DNA of 64,000 nt from Caenorhabditis remanei (taxonomy: Eukaryota; Nematoda; Chromadorea; Rhabditida; Rhabditidae), in assembly GCF_010183535.1 (NCBI RefSeq), contig NC_071331.1, positions 2,108,001-2,172,000 of the forward strand, written 5' to 3'. The translations under genes and the position numbers were made by a program. Below the pieces are notes generated by a model that made no database searches, was not told the DNA's origin, and saw only the letters and a program-made list of their open reading frames with translations. Positions 33,021-45,499 of this stretch are shown here, in pieces (position 1 is the first letter of the stretch; each line of letters starts with the position of its first letter).

Positions 33021-36000
33021 GATTCGGAAAAAATAGAGGATTCCAAACGTGTGGCCCGTTTCTGGATTGAACTTTTTTCCGAATCCGAAGATATCAAAAA
33101 ATCCTTCACGTCTTCACTTTTTAGAAAATGGCCCATAAGTTTTAATGACGTGGATCAATCTGAAAACAGACGACACGTTTGGAATCCTCTATTTTTTCTG
33201 AATCCGATGATATCGGAAAATCCTTCACGTCGTCACATTTTAGAAAACGGCTCATAACTTTTTATGACGTGAATCTATCCAGAAACGGACCACACGTTTG
33301 GAATCCTCTAATTTTTCTGAATCCGAAGATATCAAAAAATCCTTCACGTCTTCACATTTTAGAAAACGGCTCATAACTTTTTATGACGTGAATCTATCCA
33401 GAAACGGACCACACGTTTGGAATCCTCTAATTTTTCTGAATCCGAAGATATCAAAAAATCCTTCACGTCTTCACATTTTAGAAAACGGCTCATAACTTTT
33501 TATGACGTGAATCTATCCAGAAACGGACCACACGTTTGGAATCCTCTAATTTTTCTGAATCCGATGATATCGGAAAATCCTTCACGTCGTCACATTTTAG
33601 AAAACGGCTCATAACTTTTTATGACGTGAATCAATCCAGAAACGGACCACACGTTTGGAATCCTCTAATTTTTCTGAATCCGAAGATATCAAAAAATCCT
33701 TCACGTCTTCACATTTTAGAAAACGGCTCATAACTTTTTATGACGTGAATCTATCCAGAAACGGACCACACGTTTGGAATCCTCTAATTTTTCTGAATCC
33801 GAAGGTATCAAAAAATCCTTCACGTCTTCACTTTTTAGAAAATGGCCCATAAGTTTTAATGACGTGGATAAATTTGAAAACAGACGACACGTTTGGAATC
33901 CTCTATTTTTCCCGAATCCGAAGATATCAAAAAATCCTTCACGTCTTCACTTTTTAGAAAATGGCCCATAAGTTTTAATGACGTGGATAAATTTGAAAAC
34001 AGACGACACGTTTGGAATCCTCTATTTTTTCTGAATCCGATGATATCGGAAAATCCTTCACGTCGTCACATTTTAGAAAACGGCTCATAACTTTTTATGA
34101 CGTGGATCAATCCAGAAACGGACAACACGTTTGGAATCCTCTATTTTTCCCGAATCCAATGATATCAAAAAATCCTTCACGTCTTCACTTTTTAGAAAAC
34201 GGCTCATAACTTTTTATGACGTGGATCAATCCAGAAACGGACAACACGTTTGGAATCCTCTATTTTTCCCGAATCTAATAACATCGAAAAATCCTTCACG
34301 TCTTCACTTTTTAGAAAACGGCTCATAACTTTTTATGACGTGGATCAATCCAGAAACGGACAACACGTTTGGAATCCTCTATTTTTCCCGAATCCAATGA
34401 TATCAAAAAATCCTTCACGTCTTCACTTCTTAGAAAACGGCTCATAACTTTTTATGACGTGAATCAATCCAGAAACGGACAACACGTTTGGAATCCTCTA
34501 TTTTTCCCGAATCCAATGATATCAAAAAATCCTTCACGTCTTCACTTCTTAAAAAACGGCTCATAACTTTTTATGACGTGAATCAATCCAGAAACGGACA
34601 ACACGTTTGGAATCCTCTATTTTTCCCGAATCCAATGATATCAAAAAATCCTTCACGTCTTCACTTCTTAAAAAACGGCTCATAACTTTTTATGACGTGG
34701 ATCAATCCAGAAACGGACAACACGTTTGGAATCCTCTATTTTTCCCGAATCCAATGATATCAAAAAATCCTTCACGTCTTCACTTTTTAGAAAACGGCTC
34801 ATAACTTTTTATGACGTGGATCAATCCAGAAACGGACAACACGTTTGGAATCCTCTATTTTTCCCGAATCTAATAACATCGAAAAATCCTTCACGTCTTC
34901 ACTTTTTAGAAAACGGCTCATAACTTTTTATGACGTGGATCAATCCAGAAACGGACAACACGTTTGGAATCCTCTATTTTTCCCGAATCCAATGATATCA
35001 AAAAATCCTTCACGTCTTCACTTCTTAGAAAACGGCTCATAACTTTTTATGACGTGAATCAATCCAGAAACGGACAACACGTTTGGAATCCTCTATTTTT
35101 CCCGAATCCAATGATATCAAAAAATCCTTCACGTCTTCACTTCTTAGAAAACGGCTCATAACTTTTTATGACGTGAATCAATCCAGAAACGGACAACACG
35201 TTTGGAATCCTCTATTTTTCCCGAATCCAATGATATCAAAAAATCCTTCACGTCTTCACTTCTTAAAAAACGGCTCATAACTTTTTATGACGTGGATCAA
35301 TCCAGAAACGGACAACACGTTTGGAATCCTCTATTTTTCCCGAATCCAATGATATCAAAAAATCCTTCACGTCTTCACTTTTTAGAAAACGGCTCATAAC
35401 TTTTTATGACGTGGATCAATCCAGAAACGGACAACACGTTTGGAATCCTCTATTTTTCCCGAATCTAATAACATCGAAAAATCCTTCACGTCTTCACTTT
35501 TTAGAAAACGGCTCATAACTTTTTATGACGTGGATCAATCCAGAAACGGACAACACGTTTGGAATCCTCTATTTTTCCCGAATCCAATGATATCAAAAAA
35601 TCCTTCACGTCTTCACTTCTTAGAAAACGGCTCATAACTTTTTATGACGTGAATCAATCCAGAAACGGACAACACGTTTGGAATCCTCTATTTTTCCCGA
35701 ATCCAATGATATCAAAAAATCCTTCACGTCTTCACTTTTTAGAAAACGGCTCATAACTTTTTATGACGTGGATCAATCCAGAAACGGACAACACGTTTGG
35801 AATCCTCTATTTTTCCCGAATCCAATGATATCAAAAAATCCTTCACGTCTTCACTTCTTAGAAAACGGCTCATAACTTTTTATGACGTGAATCAATCCAG
35901 AAACGGACAACACGTTTGGAATCCTCTATTTTTCCCGAATCTAATAACATCGAAAAATCCTTCACATCTTCACTTCTTAAAAAACGGCTCATAACTTTTT

Positions 36001-37738
36001 ATGACGTGGATCAATCCAGAAACGGACAACACGTTTGGAATCCTCTATTTTTCCCGAATCTAATAACATCGAAAAATCCTTCACGTCTTCACTTTTTAGA
36101 AAACGGCTCATAACTTTTTATGACGTGAATCAATCCAGAAACGGACAACACGTTTGGAATCCTCTATTTTTCCCGAATCCAATGATATCAAAAAATCCTT
36201 CACGTCTTCACTTCTTAGAAAACGGCTCATAACTTTTTATGACGTGAATCAATCCAGAAACGGACAACACGTTTGGAATCCTCTATTTTTCCCGAATCTA
36301 ATAACATCGAAAAATCCTTCACGTCTTCACTTCTTAAAAAACGGCTCATAACTTTTTATGACGTGAATCAATCCAGAAACGGACAACACGTTTGGAATCC
36401 TCTATTTTTCCCGAATCTAATAACATCGAAAAATCCTTCACGTCTTCACTTTTTAGAAAACGGCTCATAACTTTTTATGACGTGAATCAATCCAGAAACG
36501 GACAACACGTTTGGAATCCTCTATTTTTCCCGAATCCAATGATATCAAAAAATCCTTCACGTCTTCACATTTTAGAAAATGGCCCATAAGTTTTAATGAC
36601 GTGGATAAATTTGAAAACAGACGACACGTTTGGAATCCTCTATTTTTTCTGAATCCGATGATATCGGAAAATCCTTCACGTCGTCACATTTTAGAAAACG
36701 GCTCATAACTTTTTATGACGTGAATCAATCCAGAAACGGACAACACGTTTGGAATCCTCTATTTTTCCCGAATCCAATGATATCAAAAAATCCTTCACGT
36801 CTTCACTTTTTAGAAAACGGCTCATAACTTTTTATGACGTGAATCAATCCAGAAACGGACAACACGTTTGGAATCCTCTATTTTTCCCGAATCCAATGAT
36901 ATCAAAAAATCCTTCACGTCTTCACTTTTTAGAAAACGGCTCATAACTTTTTATGACGTGGATCAATCCAGAAACGGACAACACGTTTGGAATCCTCTAT
37001 TTTTCCCGAATCCAATGATATCAAAAAATCCTTCACGTCTTCACATTTTAGAAAACGGCTCATAACTTTTTATGACGTGGATCAATCCAGAAACGGACAA
37101 CACGTTTGGAATCCTCTATTTTTCCCGAATCCAATGATATCAAAAAATCCTTCACGTCTTCACTTTTTAGAAAACGGCTCATAACTTTTTATGACGTGGA
37201 TCAATCCAGAAACGGACAACACGTTTGGAATCCTCTATTTTTCCCGAATCTAATAACATCGAAAAATCCTTCACGTCTTCACATTTTAGAAAACGGCTCA
37301 TAACTTTTTATGACGTGAATCAATCCAGAAACGGACAACACGTTTGGAATCCTCTATTTTTCCCGAATCTAATAACATCGAAAAATCCTTCACGTCTTCA
37401 CATTTTAGAAAACGGCTCATAACTTTTTATGACGTGGATCAATCCAGAAACGGACAACACGTTTGGAATCCTCTATTTTTCCCGAATCTAATAACATCGA
37501 AAAATCCTTCACGTCTTCACTTTTTAGAAAACGGCTCATAACTTTTTATGACGTGAATCAATCCAGAAACGGACAACACGTTTGGAATTCTCTATTTTTC
37601 CCGAATCTAACAACATCAAAAAATCCTTCACGTCTTCACTTCTTAAAAAACGGCTCATAACTTTTTATGACGTGAATCAATCCAGAAACGGACAACACGT
37701 TTGGAATCCTCTATTTTTCCCGAATCCAATGATATCGA
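33021..37738. repeat. 119-bp satellite array B, about 39 units
   Basis: Same satellite family as array A, inverted. It begins with a short stretch in the opposite orientation (to about 33075), making a head-to-head junction. Outer units (to about 34100 and again near 36590-36710) are a diverged subfamily with 'gacgacacg'; inner units have 'gacaacacg'. In the interior a five-unit, 595-bp higher-order repeat is clear: the variant order starting at 34131 recurs at 34726 and largely at 35321. The unit length is not divisible by 3, so the short open frames it creates are not genes. Confidence 0.95.
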
Positions 37739-37739
37739 A

Positions 37740-39340
37740 AAGGGGCGAGGAAAGAAGAGACGACGCTTTGCCAACCGTCTCTCCCCCTTTTTGCTGTCGA
37801 TTCCCATGTGCTTTATCAGTGTTTGTGTCTGAGAAGACGCTATTTTAAGAATTTCGGAAAAAGAAAAAGACGTGCATTATTAAGAGAAAATTTCTGTTAT
37901 TCTGGTCCAAGTTTGAAGAAAAACGGTTCAGTAGGAAGGGCGGTAGGATCGGCGGCAGACAAACAAACATACAGCCGTTTGCGTTTGTTAATAGTAAAGA
38001 AATTTTTTCACAATCTTTTAGAAAGTTCATACAAAAAAAACAAAAACAAAATATAAATCAGTTGGATTCGAACCACCACCCTGCTGATGCTCACCCCCGC
38101 CCTCAACCACTGCGCCATCGATGCACGAAAAGGTGGTCTCATGGTGAGCGTAGAAAAGAGGGGCACTTCTCGCAGCAGTACAATGACACATACAATGACA
38201 AAATGGTCAGTGTATTCGAAAAAAATGTCAGTGGAGATTCAGGTTTCTCCACAGAATCGTCCGGCTTGAATATTTTTTGATCGGACTTTTTGGTTCCATT
38301 AGATCTCCAAAAGTTTAGATCGGTGTCAAAAATTCAGAGCGATTCAGTGAATCCTGTTCAAAGGACAGCGAATGGAAAAAATCCACCCCATGACCGAAAT
38401 CTAAGAAAATCACAAAATCCGGTTTCCTGATAGTTTTACCAGCTAAAAGTATATTGAATTTCACATGGTTCGATAGAGATTTTTTTTCTACACATTTTTT
38501 TTTTTTGGATCTTGAAATTTCTCAAAACTGAGCGAGTTACAACCGGTGAAAGAAATGAGCGGGAATTTCGGGGTTTTGTAGTTTTTTCGATTTTTTCGGC
38601 AAATCATCGGCCATAGCGGGCAGGGGGTGTCTTAAATCACAATTCTGACGCAATAATATGATTCCCCGTCTCATTTTGCACCTATATACCAAAATTCAAG
38701 AAAATCTGTTTAATAGAACTCGAGATTTAAGAAGGAAAGTAAAAAAAATCAGAAATTTTCAGAAATTTCAAAATTTTCACTGTTCTCTCTGTAAAATTTT
38801 TTTGAAAAGAGGTATCAAAATAATTCTTTTTTCTCCGCTCAGCCCTGTTTTTTCTCTACGTAGTCATATAAAAATCTTATTTTTACACCCAAAACTAAGC
38901 CCACAACAAAAATCAAAAGTCTAAAAAACATTAAAAAACCAAAACTTTTCAAGCCAAAATGAAATGACTTTCATTCTACGGCTCATAGCTCGGCCGCAAA
39001 TGATGGAATCACCACCAAATTTTCCAGGAATGACGGGACGGCGATTTCCCAATGGCCACAAAAAGAATTTTGTGAAAAGCTCAAAAACGGGCAAAGTTAT
39101 TAGCGATGCAAAAAGGGGGACAATTTGGTCCCTCTGCGGCAAAATTTATTGGACAATGCGCCTTTAAGATTTGCCACCCTCATACCTAGTGGGGTTAGAA
39201 GAAGAGGTGTGCAGATATATTTTTCCAGAATCTGTATGATAGCCCGCTCAATTTCATCCAAAATTGGACTCATAGAAATCTGGATATCACGCACGACAAG
39301 GATCAAAATTTGCGGATGGGAGTATATGATACTCTGAACA
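37740..39340. repeat. Element B 5' domain and right-hand low-copy repeat
   Basis: 37740-38000 is the inverse of 20084-20760. 38010-39340 resembles 31190-32465. The tract 38540-39100 has many A4-6/T4-6 runs. No protein gene is recognised. Confidence 0.6.
38059..38125 (-). other. tRNA-derived segment (SINE-like or tRNA relic)
   Basis: On the minus strand an exact A-box TGGCGCAGTGG (38117-38107) and an exact B-box GGTTCGAATCC (38074-38064). It is the better preserved relative of 31331-31396. No acceptor stem pairing or convincing anticodon arm is visible. Confidence 0.65.
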
Positions 39341-40480
39341 CTTGTCTGTTTTAGAAATCTGATAATCTTTATTAAAAACTAGTGAAGTGATTGTACCATT
39401 GACAAATTCGGATATCCGGACACATCGACAGACACTTTTCAAAAGATGAGAAATTCATGAGAAATTCCATTTCAGTGAACTTTTCTCCGGTTCTCCGGTT
39501 TCATTCTATCTTTAAATGTATTCAATTCAATAATCATACTAATTTTTCTAACTAGACGATCTCGAATACTCATTCTGTTTTTTGAGAACTTTCAAAAATT
39601 TCCCGCATTCATGATGAACTTGAATCTTGTTCGATGACAAGTAGCAACAATTAAGATATGAAAACTGTAAAAAAAAACAGAAGGAGTCTAATAGATAGCT
39701 AAAAACGTAATATCATTTTCAGGAACATAATGAGTTTTCAAAACAACTTTAATCGGTTTCGGGATAGTAAGAAATTGTGATGGAGCAAACCAACACAATT
39801 CAGTAGTCTTAGAATGATCAGTGAAAAACTTACTACAAAAGTTGCTTTTTCAGTCTACCAGTCGTATACAAAAACAGACCACCGAACCTCAGATATCATC
39901 AAGCTCTGAAAAATTTCCCTGTTAAAAATTTAATTGGAAATTGGTTTTTAGGATATACGAACGAAACCTTTTTTGACTATGATGTAAAATAACTTAGAAA
40001 ATGAGTTCATCAGATTCATTCTCTATTTTTTCAGAATTTAATGTTTTCTGCTCCGAATCATTGATTTTTCTGTGTGTTTATGCGACATTTGAACCATCTA
40101 TATGAATTTCATATTTGAAAAATCTTTTTTTAAAGTCTGTTATATATCCCAACGTCCGGATGTCCAATTATCTACGTTTTCAGCAACATTTTTTTTCTGT
40201 TTTTCCGAATGTATGAATTTTTGATTATTCGTGAGTTTGTGATTACATTTGTTTTCTTCTAGCTTGACTGAAGTTGAGGGAATGTTGTTTGCCGAGCAGC
40301 GAAACTGTATGAAATGCAGTTGAATCAGTAAACTTTTATGACAAACGTTTAATGAAAAATACTTGAAACAGAATTTTGTGTGTCTGTATGTCCGGACTTC
40401 CTTCCACCGGCTTCTATACCTGTATACCCTAAAGGCTGCAGACTGAAACGAAATAACATTTTTCATTCAGAAAATATGTG
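39341..40480. other. Intergenic stretch without a recognised gene
   Basis: No supported exon. Its right end (40370-40470) has a relative at 42420-42540 sharing 'gtgtctgtatgtccggactt'. Confidence 0.35.
40364..40371 (-). promoter_or_regulatory. 21U-RNA (piRNA) upstream motif CTGTTTCA
   Basis: Exact core on the minus strand; paralogue at 42425. YRNT context gives a candidate 5' U at 40327, 44 nt from the core start. Confidence 0.5.
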
Positions 40481-40834
40481 CCTGGATCGAAAGACAAAAC
40501 AATAGCAACTCCAGCCTGAACTGTAACTGGATAGCAAACTTCTAAAACAGTAGTCTTCAGTTTTCATAGTGAGAAATGTCAGAAAAAGAGGTAAAGCTGA
40601 TGAGTGATGAAATGGGTGAGAATTCCAAAAACGTTCGGTCTGAGCCAAATTTTAGAAGCTCACATCTCTCGGAGCAAATGGTCTTGTGTGTTCCAGTATG
40701 GTGTGTCATGCTTATTGAGTCGTTATGCAGATCCAATTTAAAAAAAAAGTTAAAGAAACAGGAAATTCACCATTTGTGATTACTCTCTCTCTTAAGAATT
40801 CTTGACAAAACTAGTAATGACAGATTCAAAATGA

Positions 40835-40842
40835 CTGTTTCA
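40835..40842 (+). promoter_or_regulatory. 21U-RNA (piRNA) upstream motif CTGTTTCA
   Basis: Exact core in the context atgactgtttcaataaaac. YRNT (TGTT) gives a candidate 5' U at 40877, 42 nt from the core start. The core, the spacing and the TGTT are all preserved in the paralogue at 61939. Confidence 0.6.
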
Positions 40843-41536
40843 ATAAAACAAGAAATTGAACCAAACTTCTCTTTGTTGTTATAATCTTCATTTTGTCGAA
40901 TCAGCAAAAAAAAAGAATCACATAAAAATTCAGTTGAGAACCAAACTTCCAATTTGTAACAGAAGACAAACCAACGTCTACATATTAGATCAAATTTTAA
41001 AGTTTGTGGAACCTGGCTGGAGAATTTTGTTAAAAAATTTGAGGCACTCATTTGAACAAAGTTTATTTTTCTGGATCATGAATGGTTTGGAATTAGTTTC
41101 TTGTCAATCATACCACATTCACATTTTTTGAATCAAACAAGTATCGAAAAGTTGAAGGTAACACAGACAAGTAACCCTAAAAGTTAAAAATTCCATTTTC
41201 CAACGATAATGCGATATTCCGTTTCGCATGTTTATTATAAATCGAGACGAAATATTTTTTCAGTACGTTTGAGTTTTGGGCTTATTTCCCGAGTTTTCAT
41301 CAATTTTCCAATAGTTTTTGTTGAAAATAAAATTAGGTTTGCTTAACAAATAGTATGGATAACGAACAGATATATTCTACCTGGATGGTTATAGATTTTC
41401 TGAAACCGTTAATCAACTTGGGAGAATAGTTTTTATTCTGGTTGTTATAGACTTATACGTATTAGATGACTAATTTTTCTAACCAAAATAATCAAAGAAC
41501 CAATCCTTTTCAGATAATCTCACCAAGTAGGAGTGA

Positions 41537-41544
41537 TGAAACAG
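41537..41544 (-). promoter_or_regulatory. 21U-RNA (piRNA) upstream motif CTGTTTCA
   Basis: Exact core on the minus strand in the recurrent aggagtgatgaaacag context. The paralogous spot near 62635 has lost the motif. Confidence 0.45.
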
Positions 41545-42105
41545 AGTTCGTTGGAAAATTGATCCAAACTGTAATAACTATGCAATTTTTTCCCTTGCAT
41601 CGAAAACAGAATATTCCGAATTTCCAGATTAGATGATTTACAAGTGAAAATTAATTGTCATTATCAGTGAGTCTCTCTGATTTTTCAGAATGTTTTCTGC
41701 TCCGAATCATTCATTTTTCTGTGTTTTTTGTCTTGCATTTTAATAGTTGTTTGGACTGAGCAGCTGTAACAGTCTCGAAACGTAAGTATATCAAAGACAT
41801 TTTGTTCCGAAATGTCCTGTAGCCCAGTTTTCAGTCTTGAGAATCGTCTTATGAAAATAATATCCTTGATATGAGATTCATGGAACAGTTCATAACTTCT
41901 CTGTCATTTTTAGTCATCCGTGTAAGTATGTTTGTAAGGATGTCTGTCCGTCTTTCTGTCGAAACTTCCGCACAGAGGAAGCAGTAAGACTTTCTTGCAG
42001 AATCCGGTTGATACAAAAAGTTTTTTTTCTCGAAAACTAAAAAAGGAGTATTTTTTCCATCGCAAACTAGTACCCAACTAGTAAGTCAATTTCATAACAG
42101 ATTCA

Positions 42106-42113
42106 TGAAACAG
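42106..42113 (-). promoter_or_regulatory. 21U-RNA (piRNA) upstream motif CTGTTTCA
   Basis: Exact core on the minus strand. YRNT context gives a candidate 5' U at 42069, 44 nt from the core start. Confidence 0.5.
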
Positions 42114-42424
42114 TAATTTTTGTTTTCATATTTCCTGTGTGATCTCGCAAGCATAGAAGTTAGTTTCGTAGTTTCAACTATCTAGTTTCCCGCTTTTCTA
42201 TATTACAGATGTGACAATGGTACAGTTCAGTCCATCGACAGACTATTCGTCGATTATTGGATTTTCAAAACACTACAGAAACAGTGAGTACCGGTTTCTT
42301 AATAGTTGCTGCTGTTTACATACTGGTCAATCAATAATCAATCTGCTTGAAATGTGAACAAAGCCCAGTAGGAAACTTTTCTCGAACTTTTGAAAAACCC
42401 TTCTCCATCTCAATGAAAAGTACT

Positions 42425-42432
42425 TGAAACAG
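42425..42432 (-). promoter_or_regulatory. 21U-RNA (piRNA) upstream motif CTGTTTCA
   Basis: Exact core on the minus strand; paralogue of 40364. No clean YRNT. Confidence 0.4.
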
Positions 42433-42552
42433 ATTTTTGTGTGTCTGTATGTCCGGACTTCCTTCCACCGGTTTCTATGTATATCCAGATGACGGCGGAA
42501 AGAGCCAACAAATAATTTTTATTCAGAAAAGGAGTGGCTGGAGAGAAAATCC

Positions 42553-43189
42553 CAGAGTTGCAACGGGCCGGGCCGGGCCGAAATCAGAAGTTCTCCGAGC
42601 CCGGCCCGTTTCGGCCCGGATTTTCAGTACTAAAAAATTTCAAATTTTTTTTTCGAATTTTTTCCGATTTTTTCGGAAAAAAATTCTAAAGGGAGAAACA
42701 ACTACTCTTAAACTTAGGATTTTTGACATGAATCAATTCAGAAAGCCAGAAAAAGGATAAATTTATTTTGATTTCATGTCTGAAAATGCGTTTCAAGCGA
42801 GTTATGAGACATCAAAATGGCAAAAATCGATGCTAGTCATGCAGTTTTTCAAAAAATTTTAATAGGAACTCTCTTCGTCGTGCACGAGAAAGCGGTATTT
42901 TCAAAAATTTTCAATAAAATATTCGAAAAATGAACAATTATGAATGCATTTCATGCAGAGATGACGAGAATTTCTGTTGAAATGTACTGAAAAAATGCAT
43001 GAAAAGTAAAAAAGTGAGCGATTTTTGGAATTTTGGGGTCTCATATCTCAATTTAAACGCATTTTTTAGATATACTTGGGAAAAAATTTGGAAAATTTGT
43101 GAAAAAAAAAAAAATTCTAGTGAAAAAAATTCAAAAATTCAAATCCGGGCCGGCACTTTCTCGGCCCGGCCCGGAATTTTGCAAGTATG
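42553..43189. mobile_element. hAT-like MITE, CATACTTG family, longest copy
   Basis: Ends CAGAGTTGCAACGGGCC and CCGGAATTTTGCAAGTATG, with a perfect 8-bp duplication GAAAATCC (42545-42552, 43190-43197). 637 bp with an AT-rich interior. It is absent from the paralogous locus 61.6-64 kb. Non-coding. Confidence 0.85.
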
Positions 43190-43684
43190 GAAAATCCAAA
43201 AAACAATTCTAGCTTAAACTGTATCTGGATAACAAACTTCTAAAACAGTAGTCCTCAGTGTTTTTAATGTGAAAATGAACCAAATTTTGGAAACGTCGTT
43301 ATGCAAATGTAATTTACAAAAAGAGTTAATAAAACAGGAAATTGACTGCTTTTAGTGACTCTCTTGGGACTTCTTAACAAAACTGGTAATGACAGATTAC
43401 AGATTCCAATTGGCAGTTTCAATAAAACAATAAATTTGGGCAAAGATTTCTTTGTTGATAAATGTTTCACTTCGGAGAACAGAACTTGCAAAAAAAGAAA
43501 AGATTCACTTCACAAGTCAGTTGAGCGCCTAACTTCTAACTTTGTAACAGAAAACAAACCAACGCCTTTGAAAAATTTGAGAAACTCACGATGACCAAAG
43601 TTTTATTTTCTTCTTTAAGGTTTTCTGAAGCTGTTAATCAATTTTGGAGAAATGTTGAATGATGTCGACTGTTATAGATTTATT

Positions 43685-43960
43685 CATACTTGTCACAGGC
43701 CGGGCTGGGCCGGACCGGGCCAAAATCCGGAAAAATCTCGGCCCGTTTTGAAACATTTTTTGAAACATTTTTGAAATTATGATGTTTTTTTGGAAATTAT
43801 GATGTTTTTTTTAGAAATTTTGATGTTTTTTTTTTAGAAATTTTGAAAATTTTTTTTAGAAATTCAATAAAAAAGTAAATATGTATGATAATTTAAGCAT
43901 TTTTACTCTAAATCTTCGAAAATTTTCAGAAAATTGTGTTACAAAATGAGTAAACATTTT
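43685..43960. mobile_element. Truncated CATACTTG-family MITE
   Basis: Starts CATACTTGTCACAGGCCGGGC. The interior includes 'atatgtatgataatttaagc', shared with the element at 5682. The other terminal repeat is missing. Confidence 0.65.
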
Positions 43961-44149
43961 TGAATCCGGAAACTGTGTTGGTTGGAAGACTGATTCCAAC
44001 TGTAAGACTAGCTTGAAAATTTATTTTTCGAAGTTTTTTCATGAAATCAGTACCTTCAGATGATAACAAATGTTTCCCAATTATGTAAAAGCTAACTAGG
44101 AAAAAACATTTGCACTAACTACCTTTTTGTCTGAGCTAGGACGGTTAGG

Positions 44150-44700
44150 AATCCAGGTACACACAAAAAGATCCATCATCTGCTCTTTGTAGAATAAAGT
44201 AACTCTAAGGATCAGCCGGCTTTGGAGCTATTGACAGAATCTGGATCTCAGTCGAAGCAGCCGGTACCAATAGTAGAGCAACAACTAATACTTTGAGAAA
44301 TTAAATATTCAACACTGAGCTTTCAAAGTAAACTGAATTTTTCTGTAAAACCGGAGGAGGTAAAATACATAAACTGATCGGAGAACTATATTTGTATTGA
44401 AATTGAAAATTTCCGGTTTCTCAGTAGTTGTTTCAGTTTTTATAAACTCGTGGTTCTGATTTCATTTGTCACCAAATTATTTCCAGAAATAAAAATAGAT
44501 TCCTTATATTCAAAATCTGACAGTTCTCAATAATTGCGGTGATTACTATTTATATTATTATACTGTTTAATACCGAATAAAAATCGAAGAGAAAAACGAC
44601 GATATTCGTGTTGCTCTACTTTTTGCCTTGCATCTATAGCAGTAAATTTTACCGATTTCATGAGAACAGCTCTGCTAATCTCTTTCATCTGCTTTCGAAG
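44150..44700. repeat. R-unit repeat, copy
   Basis: About 550-600 bp unit. The first part has 'ccatcatctgctctt' and 'gcagccggtaccaa'. The second part has 'attgcggtgat..acta' and 'ttctaccgatttcatgaaaaca'-like text. Other copies: 48400-48920, 50140-50720, 63450-64000. Confidence 0.7.
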
Positions 44701-44940
44701 ACTGGGAAATGCATCATCAACCCCAGCTGACTGTCAGCCGCCACCTTCCGATGACGTCACCTATCAGACTACTCATGATCTCACCCACTCTCTCCACTCT
44801 ATATGCTCTCTTCTCTCGTGTGCTCTTCTGGCTCCGCCCTACACATTCTATAGAGGATTATAAGTACTGTCTTTTCTCTCCCTCGTGGCTTTTTTGCTTT
44901 TCTCACTTTAATTTCGACTATTTCGTTTTATAGCAACACT
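44701..44940. promoter_or_regulatory. Pyrimidine-rich, promoter-like segment with a CRE
   Basis: The palindromic cAMP-response element TGACGTCA is at 44752-44759. It is followed by a long CT-rich stretch (44780-44890) with TATATG near 44807. It stands out from its AT-rich surroundings, but no convincing gene starts on either side, so its role is open. Confidence 0.3.
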
Positions 44941-45190
44941 AAAATTAATGCAATTTAGAATTATAGAACACAAAGTTATACGGTGGAAATGGTAGAAAAT
45001 GGAAGAGTTATCTGGTCCGGAAAATTGTGGAGCACAAAGACCAACCGTGTAATAGAAGAATTGGCGAGGAAGACCAATTTCACCTCTGCTCATTTTGTAG
45101 AAGAATTCTGTAAAATAAGAATTTCGACTAGATCGTTATTTGCTGGAATTCATCCACTCGATACTATTAAAAAAAAATGTTCCAACTCAC

Positions 45191-45499
45191 CAAGTTCTCG
45201 TCGATCGTTCTCGAACCATATCTTTTTGGTGTTACTCAGTATTGGGCAGTTCCAGAGTCGGAAGATATGAGTATTTGTCTCCTGAGTTATCTTCTCTTCA
45301 AATTTAATGGCAATGATTGTTTCCATGAAACGTAGGTTGAAAACCGGAAGTGCGGCCTATGATGACTGCAAAGAAGACAATTTAAAAATTTGAAATGATT
45401 ATAAAACTTACAGTATAAAAGAAACAACTGGATCCTCGGTCAGAAACTTGTATGGTAAATTTCGTGTTCCTCTGTTGACGGCAATCCGCTACCAATGCG
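45191..45499 (-). pseudogene. Two exon-like pieces of an unrecognised gene
   Basis: Piece 1 (45499-45412) is bounded by tttttcag and gtaagt; piece 2 (45365-45191) by tctttgcag and gtgag. Joined they stay in one frame (FTIQVSDRGSSCFFYT..., then NLRFMETIIAIKFEEKITQE and FRLWNCPILSNTKKIWFEND). A TAG sits three codons into piece 2. The texture faintly resembles nematode F-box-associated proteins, but I do not recognise it firmly. No start or further exons were found. Confidence 0.35.

Larger units (their letters stand above)
32470..38000 (-). mobile_element. Non-autonomous Helitron-like element B with satellite array B
   Basis: Minus-strand element. The 5' end TCTTTACTATTAAC starts at 38000 and is shared with element A. 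The 3' end is the hairpin CCCGCC-GGCA-GGCGGG (centred 32486) followed by CTAG ending at 32470 and a host T. The base before the 5' TC is T rather than the expected A. Inside are the 5' domain (37740-38000), about 39 satellite units, and a compound inverted repeat at the 3' side. The 3' end differs from that of element A, so the two may be different subfamilies or recombinants. Confidence 0.6.
40480..44700. repeat. Segmental duplication 4, copy a
   Basis: Collinear in pieces with 61600-64000: 40500-41250 with 61600-62400, 43190-43680 with 62680-63190, and 43960-44700 with 63240-64000. Copy a is longer because of MITEs at 42553 and 43685 and unique sequence between 41600 and 42550. Confidence 0.75.

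Noticed and set aside
33021..37738. About forty 65-codon open frames in satellite B
   Set aside because: Same reason as array A; each frame spans about 1.7 units and stops.
33021..37738. CRISPR-like array
   Set aside because: Units are directly tandem with no unique spacers, and the setting is a nematode genome.
42437..42760. 107-codon open frame
   Set aside because: It starts in a low-copy repeat and continues into the GGCCCGG arm of a MITE.
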